Notes under the pieces: generated by a model | The model's database searches: none | The model's input: the letters and a program-made list of their open reading frames with translations, nothing else | Told to the model about the DNA's origin: nothing | Assembly (NCBI GenBank): GCA_910577815.1 | Contig: CAJTNO010000001.1 | Location: forward strand, 186,001-250,000 | Direction of reading: 5' to 3' | Source: an uncultured Christensenella sp. | GTDB taxonomy: Bacteria; Bacillota; Clostridia; Christensenellales; CAG-917 | Length of the DNA stretch: 64,000 nt | Part shown: in pieces, positions 62,562 to 64,000 of the stretch | Layout of the letters: the number at the start of each line of letters is the position of its first letter | Position numbering within the stretch: position 1 is the first letter of the stretch | Translations under genes and position numbers: made by a program

Positions 62562-64000
62562 ATGAAAATTGCCGTTATCGTAATATCCGTTTTACTTGCC
62601 GCGGGACTTATATGCTTTTTTACCGTTGTAGCCCTGAAGCGTTTAAGCGTGAATAAATATAAATCGTATGCGACGGGAGGCGCGCTTGCCGCCGCTAAGG
62701 TCTGGCTTGTAAATCACCGTCCGAGTAAGCGCAGGCTTATTCAGCTGTATGCGGCGGTGCTTTATAACGCGAATATAAAGGGCTTTATTTCGGGACAGAT
62801 ATATACGAGCGAAACCTCTAAATATATGTGCGTGCCCGGTCTTAACTGCTATTCCTGCCCGGGCGCAGTGGGCGCGTGTCCGATGGGCGCGTTTCAGAAC
62901 GCGCTGTCCGAAAGCAATACCCGCGCTCCTTATTACGTGCTGGGCATTCTCGCTATTTTCGGTCTTATGCTTGCGCGCGTTATCTGCGGCTTTTTGTGCC
63001 CCGTCGGACTTTGTCAGGAGCTTCTTTATAAGGCTCGCACTCCCAAGCTTAAGAAAAACAGGGCGACGCGCGTTTTCTCTTATCTGAAATACGTTATACT
63101 CGCGCTTGCAATAGCACTTCCGCTTATATACGCAGCCTTCGATATTCCGCTTCCCGCATTTTGTAAGTATATTTGTCCTGCAGGAACTATCGGCGGCGCG
63201 GTTATGTTGCTTGTAAATCCCGCAAACGCAGGGCTTTTCGCTCAGCTCGGCTGGCAGTTTACCTTTAAGTTTTGCCTCGCTATAGGCTTTATTGTCTGCT
63301 CGGTGTTTATCTTCAGATTTTTCTGTAGGTTTCTGTGTCCGCTCGGCGCGATTTACGGATTTTTCAACCGCTATGCGCTGATTGGCGTTACCGTGGATAA
63401 ATCAAGCTGTACCGATTGCGGACTGTGCGTTGCGCACTGTAAAATGGACGTAAAGCGCGTAGGCGACCACGAATGTATAAATTGCGGCGAATGTATGTCC
63501 GTATGTCCGACTAAGGCAATAGGCTGGAAGGGCTCTAAAATCTTTTTGCATAAGGATATGACCGAGGATTTGGCTCCCGCAGTTAAGCCCCTGTCCGTGG
63601 AAAACGGAATGGTTAAAATAGCGCAGGGCGACGGCGGAATTGCCGAGATTGCAAAGAGCGAATATATAGAAAATTCGCTCGCCAAGGCGGAGCTTGCCGC
63701 TTACGATACGGGCGAGGCGGTGGAGAAATTCAAGCCGTCCGCGGATGTCAAAACAAGCAAAAGACCTAAAAAGCCCGTTAAGTATTACCTGGAGATGACC
63801 GCCTGGATTATTGCCGTCGCCGTGCTTGCCGTTGCGCTTATCCTTTATAACTTCGTGGACGTGCCGAAGGACGGATATATTCCCGCGCCTCCCGACGGGG
63901 ACGTAACCGTAGGCAATCAGGTAGGCGATACCGCGCCCGATTTTACCATTCGCTTATACGGCACTGACGGAGAGCAGTTTAATCTGTATGATAACAGGGG
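62562..64000 (+). CDS. NapH/CcoG-like 4Fe-4S membrane protein fused to a thioredoxin-like domain (3' end off window)
   Basis: 479 codons seen, running off the right edge. TTGAGGAGGAG lies before the ATG. Membrane helices carry paired cysteine motifs: CPGAVGACPMG, CGFLCPVGLC, CKYICPAGTIGG, CRFLCPLGA. A 2x[4Fe-4S] ferredoxin follows (CTDCGLCVAHCKMDV and CINCGECMSVCPTKAI). After a linker and another helix (about 411-430) the visible end reads VGDTAPDFTIRLYGTDGEQFNLYDNRG, the start of an AhpC/TSA-redoxin (TlpA-like) domain. It should pass electrons from cytoplasmic ferredoxin through the membrane to an exterior thioredoxin-like domain, maintaining extracellular thiols. Confidence 0.9.
   Translation, partial: MKIAVIVISVLLAAGLICFFTVVALKRLSVNKYKSYATGGALAAAKVWLVNHRPSKRRLIQLYAAVLYNANIKGFISGQIYTSETSKYMCVPGLNCYSCPGAVGACPMGAFQNALSESNTRAPYYVLGILAIFGLMLARVICGFLCPVGLCQELLYKARTPKLKKNRATRVFSYLKYVILALAIALPLIYAAFDIPLPAFCKYICPAGTIGGAVMLLVNPANAGLFAQLGWQFTFKFCLAIGFIVCSVFIFRFFCRFLCPLGAIYGFFNRYALIGVTVDKSSCTDCGLCVAHCKMDVKRVGDHECINCGECMSVCPTKAIGWKGSKIFLHKDMTEDLAPAVKPLSVENGMVKIAQGDGGIAEIAKSEYIENSLAKAELAAYDTGEAVEKFKPSADVKTSKRPKKPVKYYLEMTAWIIAVAVLAVALILYNFVDVPKDGYIPAPPDGDVTVGNQVGDTAPDFTIRLYGTDGEQFNLYDNR

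Overview
The window is about 64 kb of a Gram-positive, probably anaerobic Clostridia-type genome, plausibly a gut bacterium. The evidence is indirect: a dnaA/dnaN/recF/parAB/gyrBA neighbourhood with Bacillota-type parS sites, a flavodiiron protein fused to flavin reductase and rubredoxin, hexameric-type glutamate dehydrogenase, plant-sugar glycosidases (GH13, GH27), a BspA-like surface lipoprotein and a Tn4451-like mobilizable element. No rRNA is present; there is one tRNA (Asn). I assign no species.

Layout. 1-5.5 kb: a long surface lipoprotein (minus, cut by the left edge, with a G10 tract), tRNA-Asn followed by a tandem duplication of its 3' end and terminator, and two membrane proteins. 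5.8-12.5 kb: replication and segregation genes in an unusual order and orientation: dnaN(+), dnaA(-), recF(+), an NTF2/HxlR pair, parA-parB(-). 12.5-14.5 kb: 85-bp tandem repeats and a GH13 glucosidase. 14.5-16.7 kb: a gene-free AT-rich region with four parS-like sites and weak DnaA boxes, the best candidate for oriC and the centromere. 16.7-21.2 kb: gyrB-gyrA.

21.3-31.8 kb: a Tn4451-like integrated mobilizable element (serine recombinase, TnpW-like protein, MobV relaxase). Its probable cargo is a Sel1-repeat protein, an XRE-membrane regulator, and a zinc-ribbon protein next to an SPFH/zinc-ribbon protein. A related inverted sequence lies near each end. 31.8-32.5 kb: a RelB/ParE-type toxin-antitoxin pair. 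32.5-44 kb: housekeeping and metabolism (MTA/SAH nucleosidase, rsmG, an acyltransferase-like gene with a zinc-ribbon membrane partner, flavodiiron fusion, uppP, ychF, argS, gdhA).

44-49.4 kb: a translationally coupled pair of very large membrane proteins of no recognised family, the most obvious undescribed gene pair here. 49.5-57.3 kb: a phosphoribosyltransferase and U32 protease, a cysteine-rich micro-protein, ung, a DUF896 protein, 134-bp tandem repeats with a long palindrome, and a TetR regulator with a fused ABC transporter. 57.3-59.3 kb: an AT-rich island with three tandem paralogous HTH regulators. 59.4-64 kb: a DNA glycosylase, a GH27 alpha-galactosidase with an inserted domain, and a membrane electron-transfer pair running off the right edge.

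Two features cut across the window. At least six genes (CDS 4466, dnaA, recF, parA, rsmG, CDS 34220) have a good -35/-10 promoter placed so that transcription should start at or within a few bases of the ATG, with no Shine-Dalgarno; leaderless translation may be common in this organism. In contrast, the relaxase and TnpW-like genes have good Shine-Dalgarno sites but no AUG at the expected start, only ATT/ATA. Most genes left of about 15 kb are on the minus strand and most to the right on the plus strand, as expected for replication diverging from the parS region; dnaN and recF are the conspicuous head-on exceptions.
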